From JAWXBR01 sp034440235 (GTDB lineage: Bacteria > Bacteroidota > Ignavibacteria > Kapaibacteriales > Kapaibacteriaceae), in assembly GCA_034440235.1 (NCBI GenBank), contig JAWXBR010000005.1, forward strand, positions 84,557 to 148,556: a stretch of DNA of 64,000 nt, in the 5' to 3' direction. The notes beneath the pieces are model-generated. The model ran no database searches and was not told where the DNA came from. It worked only from the letters and a program-made list of their open reading frames with translations. Shown here one piece after another: positions 43,189 through 52,155 of the stretch. The position numbers and the translations under genes are program-made. Positions within the stretch are counted from its first letter, which is position 1; every line of letters begins with the position of its first letter.

Positions 43189-45759
43189 CTACTTGAGTTT
43201 CGAAATAATGGAAGGGGCTTCTCGCAGCACATCATCGAGACGCGCAACATCCTTGCCCCCTGCGGTGGCAAGGTGGGGCTTGCCGCCGCCGCCCCCTCCC
43301 AGCTCTTTTGCTAGCGCACCAACGATGGTGCCTGCTTTAAAGCGTGGAATTAAGTCGTCGGTAACCACACACACCAGTTGTACTTTTTCGTCGGCAACAC
43401 TTGCCAACACACCAATGCCATTCGACTTGAGTGCAAGGCGCAGTTCATCGCCAAGTTCCTTGAGTTGGTCTGTCGATTCGGCCGTAACCGTACCTGTTGC
43501 GATACGCACACCATCGAGGTCGCGCGCACCTGCAACAATTCCCGGAATGACATCCTTTTTCAGCTCGCCGGTTCTTAGCGAAGCTAGCTCCTTTTCAAGC
43601 AGCCTGATGCGTTCGTCGCGCAGAGCGATCTGATCGTGTCCCGCATGGTGTTGAGTCTGCAGATCGCTCAGATACCCACGCAACGAGCGTCCGGCAATGG
43701 CCTCAATCCGCCGAACACCACTGGCAACGCTGCTTTCGCTTAGAATCTTGAAGAGTCCGATCTCCGAACTATTGCGCACATGTGTGCCGCCGCAGAATTC
43801 AACAGAAAAGGCTTCGTCGATCGAGACAACACGCACCTTGTCGCCATACTTGTCGCCGAAAAACATCTTCACATTCGGAATGGTGCGAGCTTTTTCGATT
43901 GCGATCTCTTCTGTGTGCACCGGAATGCTCTGAAAAATCTTTTCGTTTACGAGGTCTTCGATGGCTTGCAGTTCGTCGGGACGCACCCGTTCAAAATGAG
44001 CAAAGTCGAATCGTAATCTATCGGGCGCAACAAGCGAACCCGCCTGCTGCACATGTGTGCCCAGCACCCGACGCAATGCTTCGTGCAACAGATGTGTTGC
44101 AGAATGCTCACGCTCGACATCACGCCTGCGCGGTACGTCAAGCTTAGCAAGAGCAACGTCGCCGACCTTTGCATCGACAGCAGTTTCGGTTACGTGCACA
44201 ATTGCATCACCCGATTTGTGAACATCTACGACGTTGTATGATGTGCCACCAACGACGATAACGCCGGTATCGGCTACCTGACCTCCCATGGCCGCATAGA
44301 AGGGCGTTTCGCCAACCACAATTCTGTCATCGCTTACATACAACACATCCGATGTTGCTTCTGTGTTTTCAAACCCATCGAAGTGTGACTTCACCGTTAA
44401 TGCTGCACCCGATGCTTCTTGTGCATGCGACTTGCGTGCAGCACGCGAACGTGTACGTTGCTGTTCGAGAAGACGGTCGTATTCGACAACATCGACCGTC
44501 ATGTTGCGCTCGCGCGCAAGCAATTGCGTAAGGTCGAGCGGAAAACCAAACGTGTCATACAGCTCAAATGCATCTGCACCAGTCACAACCTTACTCGTCG
44601 CAACGGATACTTCTGAGTCTGTAACGCGCGATTCTAGGCCAGAAAGATTTTCGAATTTGGCGAGTCCGCGGTCCAGCGTCGCTAGGAACGATTCTTCTTC
44701 TGCTTTAATTACACGCTCAATCATTGCACGCTGTGTGCGCAGCTCGGGGAATGCATCACCCATGGTGTCGCACAACACGCCAACGTGTTTGTACAACACG
44801 GGCTCGTGCAAGCCCAGATTGCGCGCGTAGCGCGCGCCCCTTCGCAGAATCCTTCGAAGCACATAGCCGCGTCCTTCATTGCCCGGAATTGCTCCGTCGG
44901 CAATGGCAAACGACAGCGTGCGCACGTGGTCGGCAATTACGCGCATGGCAATGCCATCGGCGTTGTCGAGTGCCTGCTGATAGGTGCGCCCGGAAAGCTG
45001 CTCTGTTAACGCAATGAGCGGCTGAAAAATATCGGTGTCGTAATTCGAGGCTTTGTTCTGCAACACAGCCGTAACACGTTCGAAGCCCATGCCGGTGTCG
45101 ACGTGCCGCTGTGCAAGAGGCTCAAGCGATCCGTCGGCTTTGCGGTTGTACTGGATGAAGACGTTGTTCCAGATTTCGATGACTTCGGGAACGCCGACGT
45201 TTACGAGCGGACCTCCACTTAAATCGCTTGTGCGATCGAAGTGGATTTCGGAGCATGGACCACACGGACCCGTCTCGCCCATCTCCCAGAAGTTGTCCTT
45301 CTCGTCACATCGGTGAATGTGCGACTCAGGTAAAAATCGTTTCCATATTTCGTACGACTCGTCATCTGTGTTAAACACCGTTGCATGCAACCGCTCTTTC
45401 GGCAGCTTCCACACATCGGTAAGCAGTTCCCACGACCACGACAGCGCTTCTTCTTTATAGTAATCGCCAAAACTCCAATTGCCAAGCATCTCGAAAAACG
45501 TGTGGTGATACGTATCAACGCCAACGTCTTCGAGGTCGTTGTGTTTGCCCGAAGCACGAATACATTTCTGCGTATCGGCGACACGTGTGTAGTCGCGTTT
45601 GCCCTGTCCAAGAAACACATCCTTGAACTGGTTCATTCCCGCATTCGTAAACAGCAACGTCGGGTCGCCGTGCGGAATTACCGGAGCCGAGGGCACGATG
45701 CGATGTCCGCGCGCTGCAAAAAAGTCAAGAAAAGACTGCCGAATCTCAGATGATGTCAT
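43189..45759 (-). CDS. alaS: alanine-tRNA ligase
   Basis: Class II synthetase charging tRNA-Ala, 856 residues (family 850-880). Catalytic core opens with SEIRQSFLDFFAARGHRIVPS, split as SEIRQSFLDFFAARGH and IVPSAPVIP, then FTNAGMNQFKDVFLG, TYHHTFFEMLGNWSFGDYYK and GRGYVLRRILRRGARYAR. The editing domain carries HSATHLLHEALRRVLG and the second zinc-site CGGTHVRNSSEIG. A C-terminal oligomerisation domain ends GGGGGGKPHLATAGGKD. TATTTTTG at 45788-45781 (minus) is a probable -7 element with a 21-base leader. Confidence 0.96.
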   Translation of the reverse strand: MTSSEIRQSFLDFFAARGHRIVPSAPVIPHGDPTLLFTNAGMNQFKDVFLGQGKRDYTRVADTQKCIRASGKHNDLEDVGVDTYHHTFFEMLGNWSFGDYYKEEALSWSWELLTDVWKLPKERLHATVFNTDDESYEIWKRFLPESHIHRCDEKDNFWEMGETGPCGPCSEIHFDRTSDLSGGPLVNVGVPEVIEIWNNVFIQYNRKADGSLEPLAQRHVDTGMGFERVTAVLQNKASNYDTDIFQPLIALTEQLSGRTYQQALDNADGIAMRVIADHVRTLSFAIADGAIPGNEGRGYVLRRILRRGARYARNLGLHEPVLYKHVGVLCDTMGDAFPELRTQRAMIERVIKAEEESFLATLDRGLAKFENLSGLESRVTDSEVSVATSKVVTGADAFELYDTFGFPLDLTQLLARERNMTVDVVEYDRLLEQQRTRSRAARKSHAQEASGAALTVKSHFDGFENTEATSDVLYVSDDRIVVGETPFYAAMGGQVADTGVIVVGGTSYNVVDVHKSGDAIVHVTETAVDAKVGDVALAKLDVPRRRDVEREHSATHLLHEALRRVLGTHVQQAGSLVAPDRLRFDFAHFERVRPDELQAIEDLVNEKIFQSIPVHTEEIAIEKARTIPNVKMFFGDKYGDKVRVVSIDEAFSVEFCGGTHVRNSSEIGLFKILSESSVASGVRRIEAIAGRSLRGYLSDLQTQHHAGHDQIALRDERIRLLEKELASLRTGELKKDVIPGIVAGARDLDGVRIATGTVTAESTDQLKELGDELRLALKSNGIGVLASVADEKVQLVCVVTDDLIPRFKAGTIVGALAKELGGGGGGKPHLATAGGKDVARLDDVLREAPSIISKLK

Positions 45760-45780
45760 GTACTAGCCATAGTGGAACCC

Positions 45781-45788
45781 CAAAAATA
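45781..45788 (-). promoter_or_regulatory. -7 element of alaS
   Basis: TATTTTTG on the minus strand, fitting TAnnTTTG. No TTG at the matching -33 spacing. It overlaps the start region of the divergent methyltransferase gene. Confidence 0.35.
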
Positions 45789-45801
45789 CGGAAGTTGCTG
45801 C

Positions 45802-47001
45802 ATGACACATCCGCAACTCGCACAAGCACTGTCTGCGCAACAAGGCATTCTAACCTTCTCCAAGCCTGTAAAATGGACGCAATGGAGCCCACAACACACG
45901 CTCCGGTTTGGTGCCGCGACACTTCCGCAGCGCATCGTACTGACATGGACGCCTTCGGCAATGACCACTGAGAGCTTCACAGATCGTCAGTCCTTCACCA
46001 AAACCTGGCAAGGGGCCGAGGCCAAGGGGCAACTTGAGTCTATCTTCCAGACGTTGTGGGCACTACAGTACCAGCAACTTCAAGTGCAGACGCCGACGTT
46101 TGATCTGCATGTGCTGCGCAAGGGCGAACGTGTGACAATTAAAGAGCGTCCGGCTTCGAAGCATTTCTGGACTGACGATTCTGGTTACTATACGCACACC
46201 CTCGACGTCGAGACGGATGCAGCAATGTTGCGGCACATCGACCTGCTTACGCCAGAAGGCACAATACGCGCGTCGATGTCGGACAAATTCCGTCAGCTTA
46301 ATCACCTGCTGAACATCGTCGATACGCTCGATGTTGTACGCGAACTACGCAGTGGCAGTGTGCTGCATGTTATCGATGCAGGCTGTGGTAAAGCGTATTT
46401 AAGTGTTGCACTTTCATACGTGATGAACAAACGCGGCATCGATGTGCATTTGCTTGGCGTCGATACAAACCAACACGTCATCGAACACAACATTGGAGTT
46501 GCTGAAGCGCTCGGTTTGGCAAACGCTCGTTTCGAAAAGAAAGCGATTGCTGAAATCGGCACCAATGAAAAATGCGACCTGCTGATTGCATTGCATGCGT
46601 GCGACACAGCAACCGACGAAGCACTTGCAGTTGGCATTCGCACGAATACACTTGCAATGCTCGTAGCACCATGCTGTCATCACGATGTGCAGAAGCAATT
46701 ACGCGCAGTAGCCGCCAATGTGCCGGCAGAGGTGCGTCCGTTACTCGAAGACGGCATCGTTCGAGAACGCCTTGGTGATTTACTTACAGACACTATGCGT
46801 CGCGACATCATACGCAGCTACGGCTATGATGCACACCTCGAAGAATTCATCGCGCTCGAACACACCATGAAGAACATCTTGCTTAAGGCCACCAGAAAAA
46901 GCAAGAAGGCGACAATCCCCGATGGACTGCCGCCTTCTGTTCAACTGCTTATGCAGACGTGGGGTGTAAAACCGTACCTGCCGAGTCTACTTACAGCGTA
47001 G
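45802..47001 (+). CDS. class I SAM-dependent methyltransferase
   Basis: A 399-residue methyltransferase; the ATG at 45802 follows GGAAG by seven bases and is preferred to the GTG at 45772. Motif I is VIDAGCGKAYLSVALSYV; then LLGVDTNQHVIEHN (acidic loop), CDLLIALHACDTATDEAL and LVAPCCHHDVQKQL. The HACDTATD and PCCHH pair resembles the GSTCD-like/'methyltransf-25' group, which is related to RNA-modifying enzymes. An N-terminal domain of about 150 residues precedes the fold. Substrate unknown. Transcribed away from alaS. Confidence 0.8.
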   Translation: MTHPQLAQALSAQQGILTFSKPVKWTQWSPQHTLRFGAATLPQRIVLTWTPSAMTTESFTDRQSFTKTWQGAEAKGQLESIFQTLWALQYQQLQVQTPTFDLHVLRKGERVTIKERPASKHFWTDDSGYYTHTLDVETDAAMLRHIDLLTPEGTIRASMSDKFRQLNHLLNIVDTLDVVRELRSGSVLHVIDAGCGKAYLSVALSYVMNKRGIDVHLLGVDTNQHVIEHNIGVAEALGLANARFEKKAIAEIGTNEKCDLLIALHACDTATDEALAVGIRTNTLAMLVAPCCHHDVQKQLRAVAANVPAEVRPLLEDGIVRERLGDLLTDTMRRDIIRSYGYDAHLEEFIALEHTMKNILLKATRKSKKATIPDGLPPSVQLLMQTWGVKPYLPSLLTA

Positions 47002-47024
47002 GTTTCGCGTCGCTCTTCGCGATG

Positions 47025-47495
47025 CTAGCGCACGACGTGTAATGAAGACGTACGAGTTACACTGCCGTAGCGGCACTCGATAACGTACGTTCCCGAAGCC
47101 AATTCTTGTACATCTAATGACAGTCGGTCACCCTCAGTACGTGTGGTGCGCTCGACGAGCGTGCGTCCGGCAAGGTCACGGACGTATACCGTGACATCGA
47201 TGTCGCTGACGAGCTCGCCAAGCACAACCACAACGTTGTCTGACGAAGGATTTGGAAGTACTGTTAATGGTTTGTCGTTCTCTGTGTTTTCTGCAACAGA
47301 GTTTATTACCTGTGTGCGAATCGACGTGATGTTTCCGTTCTTGTCGTACGCATAACGCGTTTCGAGTCCGCCATCGTATCGTACGATGCTCACTCTGCCG
47401 ACACCATCGTAGATGAATGTTTGTGCATTCGAAGCAATCGACGTAGCAACGAGCACGACACAGATTGTTAGAATGACTTTTAGGTCCGTTTTCAT
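47025..47495 (-). CDS. short YD-repeat protein with T9SS sorting domain
   Basis: A 156-residue secreted protein, start 47495 chosen because MKTDLKVILTICVVLVATSI opens a signal peptide (upstream ATGs at 47507 and 47519 are also possible). After cleavage at SNAQ, one YD repeat pair follows: TFIYDGVGRVSIVRYDGG and RYAYDKNGNITSIRT, the same form as in the large RHS protein. From PLTVLPNPSSDNVVVVLGEL to the end is a type A sorting domain. It lies 81 bases downstream of the RHS gene on the same strand with no terminator between, so the two are probably co-transcribed. Whether it acts with the RHS protein is unknown. Confidence 0.8.
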   Translation of the reverse strand: MKTDLKVILTICVVLVATSIASNAQTFIYDGVGRVSIVRYDGGLETRYAYDKNGNITSIRTQVINSVAENTENDKPLTVLPNPSSDNVVVVLGELVSDIDVTVYVRDLAGRTLVERTTRTEGDRLSLDVQELASGTYVIECRYGSVTRTSSLHVVR

Positions 47496-47576
47496 GTTGA
47501 CTTTCATGTTGGTATGCATTTTGAAATGCAAAGCGTGGTTATTTGATTTGTTTAGAATGTACTTCGAAGTGCGACC

Positions 47577-50500
47577 TCACCTCTTTGAACGAAGGACAGT
47601 AAACCACTCGAGCAAATCTCTAAGATCGTCGCTGAGATACTCTTCGTATGGGAAGCCGGTAGGCGGCGGGGTAGGTGTTGGCCTTGGTCCTGCCGGTGGT
47701 TTAGGTGCTGGCGTAGGTGCAGGTGTAGGTGCTGGCGTTGGTTTTGGACGTGGCCGACTTCCGGTACCTGGTGTTGGACTTGGAGTTGGTGGTGGCGGAA
47801 TAACAGGTGTGGGCTGCACCGGAGGTGTTGGCGCAGGAGTAACCGGTGGAGGTCCTCGGAAGATGTCATTCAGATCTGCTGCCTTCTTCTGAGCAGCATC
47901 TAATGCCTCCTTGTCTGCCTGAACTCTGTCGCGCTCGGCTTGCTGCTCGCGTTCGAGACGTTCGCGTGCTTCACGTGCAGCACGATCTGATGCTTCGCGT
48001 TCGGCACGACGTTCTGCTGACTTCTGTTCGAGTTCGCGCATTCGTGCATCGTATTCATCCTTCGTTTTCTTCATCGCGTCTTCGAGGCGCTGATTAGACT
48101 CACGCATGATGTCGTCTGCAGAACGCGGCTGTGGCACTGGACGGCGTCCGGACCAATCTTCGTAGTTCACAGGATCTTCATTCGCATACTGAAACGCATT
48201 CATCGTTACAGGATGTGTGGACGGAATCGGGTCTTCGGATGTGAAGCGGCCACGCTTGGAGTCGTATGTACGCGGACCCATTGCATAAGCCCCCTCACCG
48301 AGACTAATAGTGCCCACGATACCACCAAAGAGGAATGGATACGACGCACCTTCGGTTGCAAGTACTTCGCCGTATGCGCTGTATGCGTAGCGTGCAACTG
48401 ATGCACCAGCATCGTTTGTGACGAGAATGGTGTTGCCACTTTCGGAATAGTGCGGATAGATGTGCGCGTTCGTAGATGCATCGACAACAGAGACGACCAT
48501 GCCGTCGGGTGTTGTAACGACGAACGATGTTGTAGCGGTGCCGTTTCCTATCGCATTAATCACACCATCGCCAATAGCATCGTTCCATTGGAATGTTTGC
48601 GTGGTGCCTGCACGTGCCTGACTAACTACGCGACCGAATGCATCGCGTGTAAGTGCGCCTGTGCTAATTGTGTGTGGTTCGAGTACACCATTCGCAGCAT
48701 CGTACGTGAAGGTTTTGTCGTTCATTGTAATCACCGGCTCGAGATGTCCCGTACGGCGTGCACGTTGTACCCGACCCGATGCATCGCGCGTGATTTCTGT
48801 CGATGCCAGTGTGCCCTCAGCAACGTTCGTTGTGTGTCCGTCGGCGTCGAATGCAAATGTTGTGTTCACTGCATTCGGACGTGTAATGCCAGTGACGTTG
48901 CCATCTGCGTTACGTGTAAACGATACCACGGCATTTGTCCAGTCTGTTACAGACACAACACGATCGTTTGCTTCGTACGCATACGTTACGGTCTTGCCTG
49001 GTGCATACGTCAGCGTTGCAATACGTCCGTTTACGTCGCGCGTCATTGCAATGCCATTCGACATGCTTATGAGATTACCTGCATCGTACGACCGTGTTAC
49101 GTTTGTTGCCAACGTAAGATTGCCATCGACATCGTACGTATAGGTGTGTGCGGCGCCTTCGCTCGTCGACAACGCTGTCAGCTGACTCGCCTTGTTGTAC
49201 GTCATCGTAGCAAAGCGGCTACCAGGCATGTCTATGCGCGTTATGCGATTGCGCGTGTCGTATGTGTATGATGTAGCACGAGCCAACGGGTCGGTAATAG
49301 AACCAACGCGGCCCCCTACATCGTAGCCCCATACCCAATCGTTACGCATTGGGTCTTTAACCTTTGTTATAGAACCGGACGCGTCGTACGTGTAGTCGGC
49401 AACAACATCGAGCGGAAGTGCGAGGCGTGTGAGAAGTCCGCGAGAATCGTACGAATAGTTCGCAACACGTCCGTCCGCAGCAATCCATGATGCAACGTCT
49501 CCACTTATCGTATACGTCGTCGTGGATGTCTTGCCTAGGGGGCTTGTAACCGACGTAATACGTCCGAGTGCGTCGCGCGCGACAAGGGTCTTGTTGCCCA
49601 TCGGCGTCGTTGTAGACGTACCCAGGTTGTCTTTGTCATACCCGAAGCGCGTTGTTGCACCCGATCGGTCTGTTGCCTGCGCAATGTTTCCTGCTGCATC
49701 GTAGCTAAACGTTATGGCCTTGTTGTCGGGGTCGTGCATCGACAGCAGTTTACCCGAGGCGTTGTAGTCGAGTGAGTATTCCCTGCCACCTGTTGTATAC
49801 AGTGTTGGCGCGCCGAGTTTGTTGTAGGTCCATGACTCGGTCTTGTTCGACGGACTCTTTACTTGCGTGACATTGCCACGCAAATCACGTGTATACGTAG
49901 TTGTGTTGCCGAGTTCGTTTTTATCTGTGAGGATGCGACCATGTGCATCGTATGTGAACGCAAGTGTCGAAGCATCGGGCAACGTCATGCCCGTGATGTC
50001 GCCTCGCGCATTGGTCGTGGCACTGCTTACTAAATTATTTGATGATATCGTTCCTGTTGCCTGACCCATTACATCGTATGCATACTGTGTCGTGCGATTA
50101 AGGGCATCTTTTTCACTTGTGATGTAACCCGTTACTGCGTGACGTGTAAAGGTTGTTGTTGCACCCGAGGCGTCCTTGACGGTGAGCACATGACCACGTG
50201 CATCACGCGTGTAGTCGGTCTGCGATCCATCGCGGTGTTTCGTCGAGCTTAGATCGTACACCGTAGCGCCATTCCACTGGCGTGCAACGTACGAGTACGT
50301 TGTTGTTGCACCATCGGCGCTGCGCCTCGATGCAACCTGTCCGCTGGAGTGCCACGTTACAGTTGTTGCATGACCTTCGGCAGACGTCACAGTCGTTGGA
50401 CGTCCGTTTACGTCATAGCTGAACGTTACCGCTCCAACATTGGTACCAACCGATGTGGCTTGTCCGTTTGGTGCAAACGCATGAATCTCTTTGTTGCCGT

Positions 50501-52028
50501 CACCATCTGTTACCGTAGCGGTACCATTTCCATACACATACGTCCACGCGTTTCCTTCGGCATCGACTTGCGATACAACATTGCCACGAACATCATATGT
50601 GCTGCTAATGATGTTGTTGATGCCCGTGCGGCTTATGGTCGTCAGTCTCCCGGCTGATGTGGCATCGTACCCATAAGCAATGGCATCGCCTCCATTTTCA
50701 GATGCTGATGCGAGCTCGTTATTTGCATTGTAGGCATACGTCATCGTTCGACTGCCATCAGTAGCGGTCAGAATGAGGCCCACTGGATTTGTCGTAAACG
50801 AAATTGTATGTCCCATCGAATCCGAAACACTCTTGATGTCCGCACCATTCCATGTTACATGTACGGGCACGAATCCATCATCGAGACGAGTGAGTTTTCC
50901 TGTTGTATCGAACGTGTATTGTAAAGAGCGCGTGGCGTCGGTTGCAATCCAAGAAGTTGGGTGTTGTTGCAGTGACACAGTGTTCGGACCCTGTCCGGCC
51001 ACCGTCCATTGCGAGCCACTTTTGTTAAACCACTCACGACGTCCATTCGGCAAATCGAGTCGCGCCTGATTTGCTTGCACACTCACGCGCGCATCGTACG
51101 TATGTGTCCAGTTCAGACCCATCGAAGGAATAATCCCCGCATCCATATTTCGACTACTGTACGACCGAGCAAAGCGGACTGGTCCGGCTCGAAATGCAAT
51201 GTCTTCACCATCCGAGTGCACAAATGCTCCTGAGCCTGGCGATACAGGATCTCCGAACAACGCAAACCACATGTGAGGTTGTCCATAACCTCCCACAGAA
51301 TCACCACTGTTGGCCGGGAAGTCTGGGGTCACAACAATGTAATCGTGTCCATTCGGCGATCCGGTCTCACATTCAGCCCATGCAAAGCCCACAACACTCG
51401 CCATTGGCTTGGCATCTTTCGGTGTAAGTGTAAACGTTACCGATGCGCCGTCACTTATTGTCTGCTCACCTGTCGGCGACATGTTGTACCAAATGCCAGT
51501 ATTAATAAACGGCGTGATTTTGTAGCAACATCCAGGAGGAGCTGTGTAGGTAATAGTGTTGCCTGATTTGAGGTTGACAACTGAAGGAGGTGTTACGGTA
51601 GGACGTGGACATTCTGGTGCGGCAAGAATCTCCTGTTGCACAGTCAGCACTTGTTCACCACTAATGTTTGCCTCGCTATTCGCAACCACTTGTATTTCCA
51701 CCATACCGGCTTGCGTTGGCGTCCATGTTCCCCCATTCACCTCCTTCGTTTCACTTTTTCCAACATCCGTCGAGCCAACATTCGAAAAAAGAATCGACTG
51801 CGACTGCAAAAACCGAACAGTAATTGCCCATTGCACCACACCTAGTGCGAACTGGTTATTAGAGTTCTGTAACAAGAAGGTGAACGTAACCGGCGAGTTC
51901 AGATACATCACCGTCGCCCAAGTAAGAACGGGCTTTGCGAGTTCACCTGCGGACGATTTTGCAGGCGCCATCATCATCAGTAGGGCCGCAAACACCAGGC
52001 CCGGAACTATGCGTGTCAATCGTTTCAT
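47577..52028 (-). CDS. secreted RHS/YD-repeat protein
   Basis: A 1483-residue protein. The ATG at 52028 follows TTGGAG and opens a signal peptide (MKRLTRIVPGLVFAALLMMM). Residues about 25-230 form two or three beta-sandwich-like parts. The DUF6531 entry region follows (FVHSDGEDIAFRAGPVRFAR, then YSSRNMDAG), then more than 30 YD repeats to about residue 1230, and the RHS core (AYSAYGEVLA, MGPRTYDSKRGRFTSEDP, FQYANEDPVNYEDWSG). In RHS toxins a variable toxin follows. Here there is a charged coiled coil (MRESNQRLEDAMKKTKDEYD and on), a Pro-rich stretch of about 70 residues and a short FPYEEYLSDDLRDLLEW end. It has no T9SS domain. Probably a hollow beta-shell protein outside the inner membrane; cargo unknown. 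Confidence 0.88.
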   Translation of the reverse strand: MKRLTRIVPGLVFAALLMMMAPAKSSAGELAKPVLTWATVMYLNSPVTFTFLLQNSNNQFALGVVQWAITVRFLQSQSILFSNVGSTDVGKSETKEVNGGTWTPTQAGMVEIQVVANSEANISGEQVLTVQQEILAAPECPRPTVTPPSVVNLKSGNTITYTAPPGCCYKITPFINTGIWYNMSPTGEQTISDGASVTFTLTPKDAKPMASVVGFAWAECETGSPNGHDYIVVTPDFPANSGDSVGGYGQPHMWFALFGDPVSPGSGAFVHSDGEDIAFRAGPVRFARSYSSRNMDAGIIPSMGLNWTHTYDARVSVQANQARLDLPNGRREWFNKSGSQWTVAGQGPNTVSLQQHPTSWIATDATRSLQYTFDTTGKLTRLDDGFVPVHVTWNGADIKSVSDSMGHTISFTTNPVGLILTATDGSRTMTYAYNANNELASASENGGDAIAYGYDATSAGRLTTISRTGINNIISSTYDVRGNVVSQVDAEGNAWTYVYGNGTATVTDGDGNKEIHAFAPNGQATSVGTNVGAVTFSYDVNGRPTTVTSAEGHATTVTWHSSGQVASRRSADGATTTYSYVARQWNGATVYDLSSTKHRDGSQTDYTRDARGHVLTVKDASGATTTFTRHAVTGYITSEKDALNRTTQYAYDVMGQATGTISSNNLVSSATTNARGDITGMTLPDASTLAFTYDAHGRILTDKNELGNTTTYTRDLRGNVTQVKSPSNKTESWTYNKLGAPTLYTTGGREYSLDYNASGKLLSMHDPDNKAITFSYDAAGNIAQATDRSGATTRFGYDKDNLGTSTTTPMGNKTLVARDALGRITSVTSPLGKTSTTTYTISGDVASWIAADGRVANYSYDSRGLLTRLALPLDVVADYTYDASGSITKVKDPMRNDWVWGYDVGGRVGSITDPLARATSYTYDTRNRITRIDMPGSRFATMTYNKASQLTALSTSEGAAHTYTYDVDGNLTLATNVTRSYDAGNLISMSNGIAMTRDVNGRIATLTYAPGKTVTYAYEANDRVVSVTDWTNAVVSFTRNADGNVTGITRPNAVNTTFAFDADGHTTNVAEGTLASTEITRDASGRVQRARRTGHLEPVITMNDKTFTYDAANGVLEPHTISTGALTRDAFGRVVSQARAGTTQTFQWNDAIGDGVINAIGNGTATTSFVVTTPDGMVVSVVDASTNAHIYPHYSESGNTILVTNDAGASVARYAYSAYGEVLATEGASYPFLFGGIVGTISLGEGAYAMGPRTYDSKRGRFTSEDPIPSTHPVTMNAFQYANEDPVNYEDWSGRRPVPQPRSADDIMRESNQRLEDAMKKTKDEYDARMRELEQKSAERRAEREASDRAAREARERLEREQQAERDRVQADKEALDAAQKKAADLNDIFRGPPPVTPAPTPPVQPTPVIPPPPTPSPTPGTGSRPRPKPTPAPTPAPTPAPKPPAGPRPTPTPPPTGFPYEEYLSDDLRDLLEWFTVLRSKR
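47685..47860 (-). repeat. Pro-rich coding repeat of the RHS protein
   Basis: Short GGTGCTGG-like units on the plus strand encode PAPTPAPTPAPKP and related blocks on the minus strand. Such repeats often vary in length between strains. Confidence 0.7.
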
Positions 52029-52155
52029 GTGTTTTTCTCCAAGTGTGTGAATCATTCGGCTGCAACATAATTCACACAAAAGCACGTGTCACCCGGACAA
52101 AAACAGGACAGACAAAATGATGCAAAGGGGCCGCTATAAGGGGCTATCACGTGCG

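Noticed and set aside
48450..49271. Long plus-strand open frames opposite the RHS gene
   Set aside because: They are mirror frames of the YD repeats with strongly Cys/Arg-biased translations, no start signal and no known domain.
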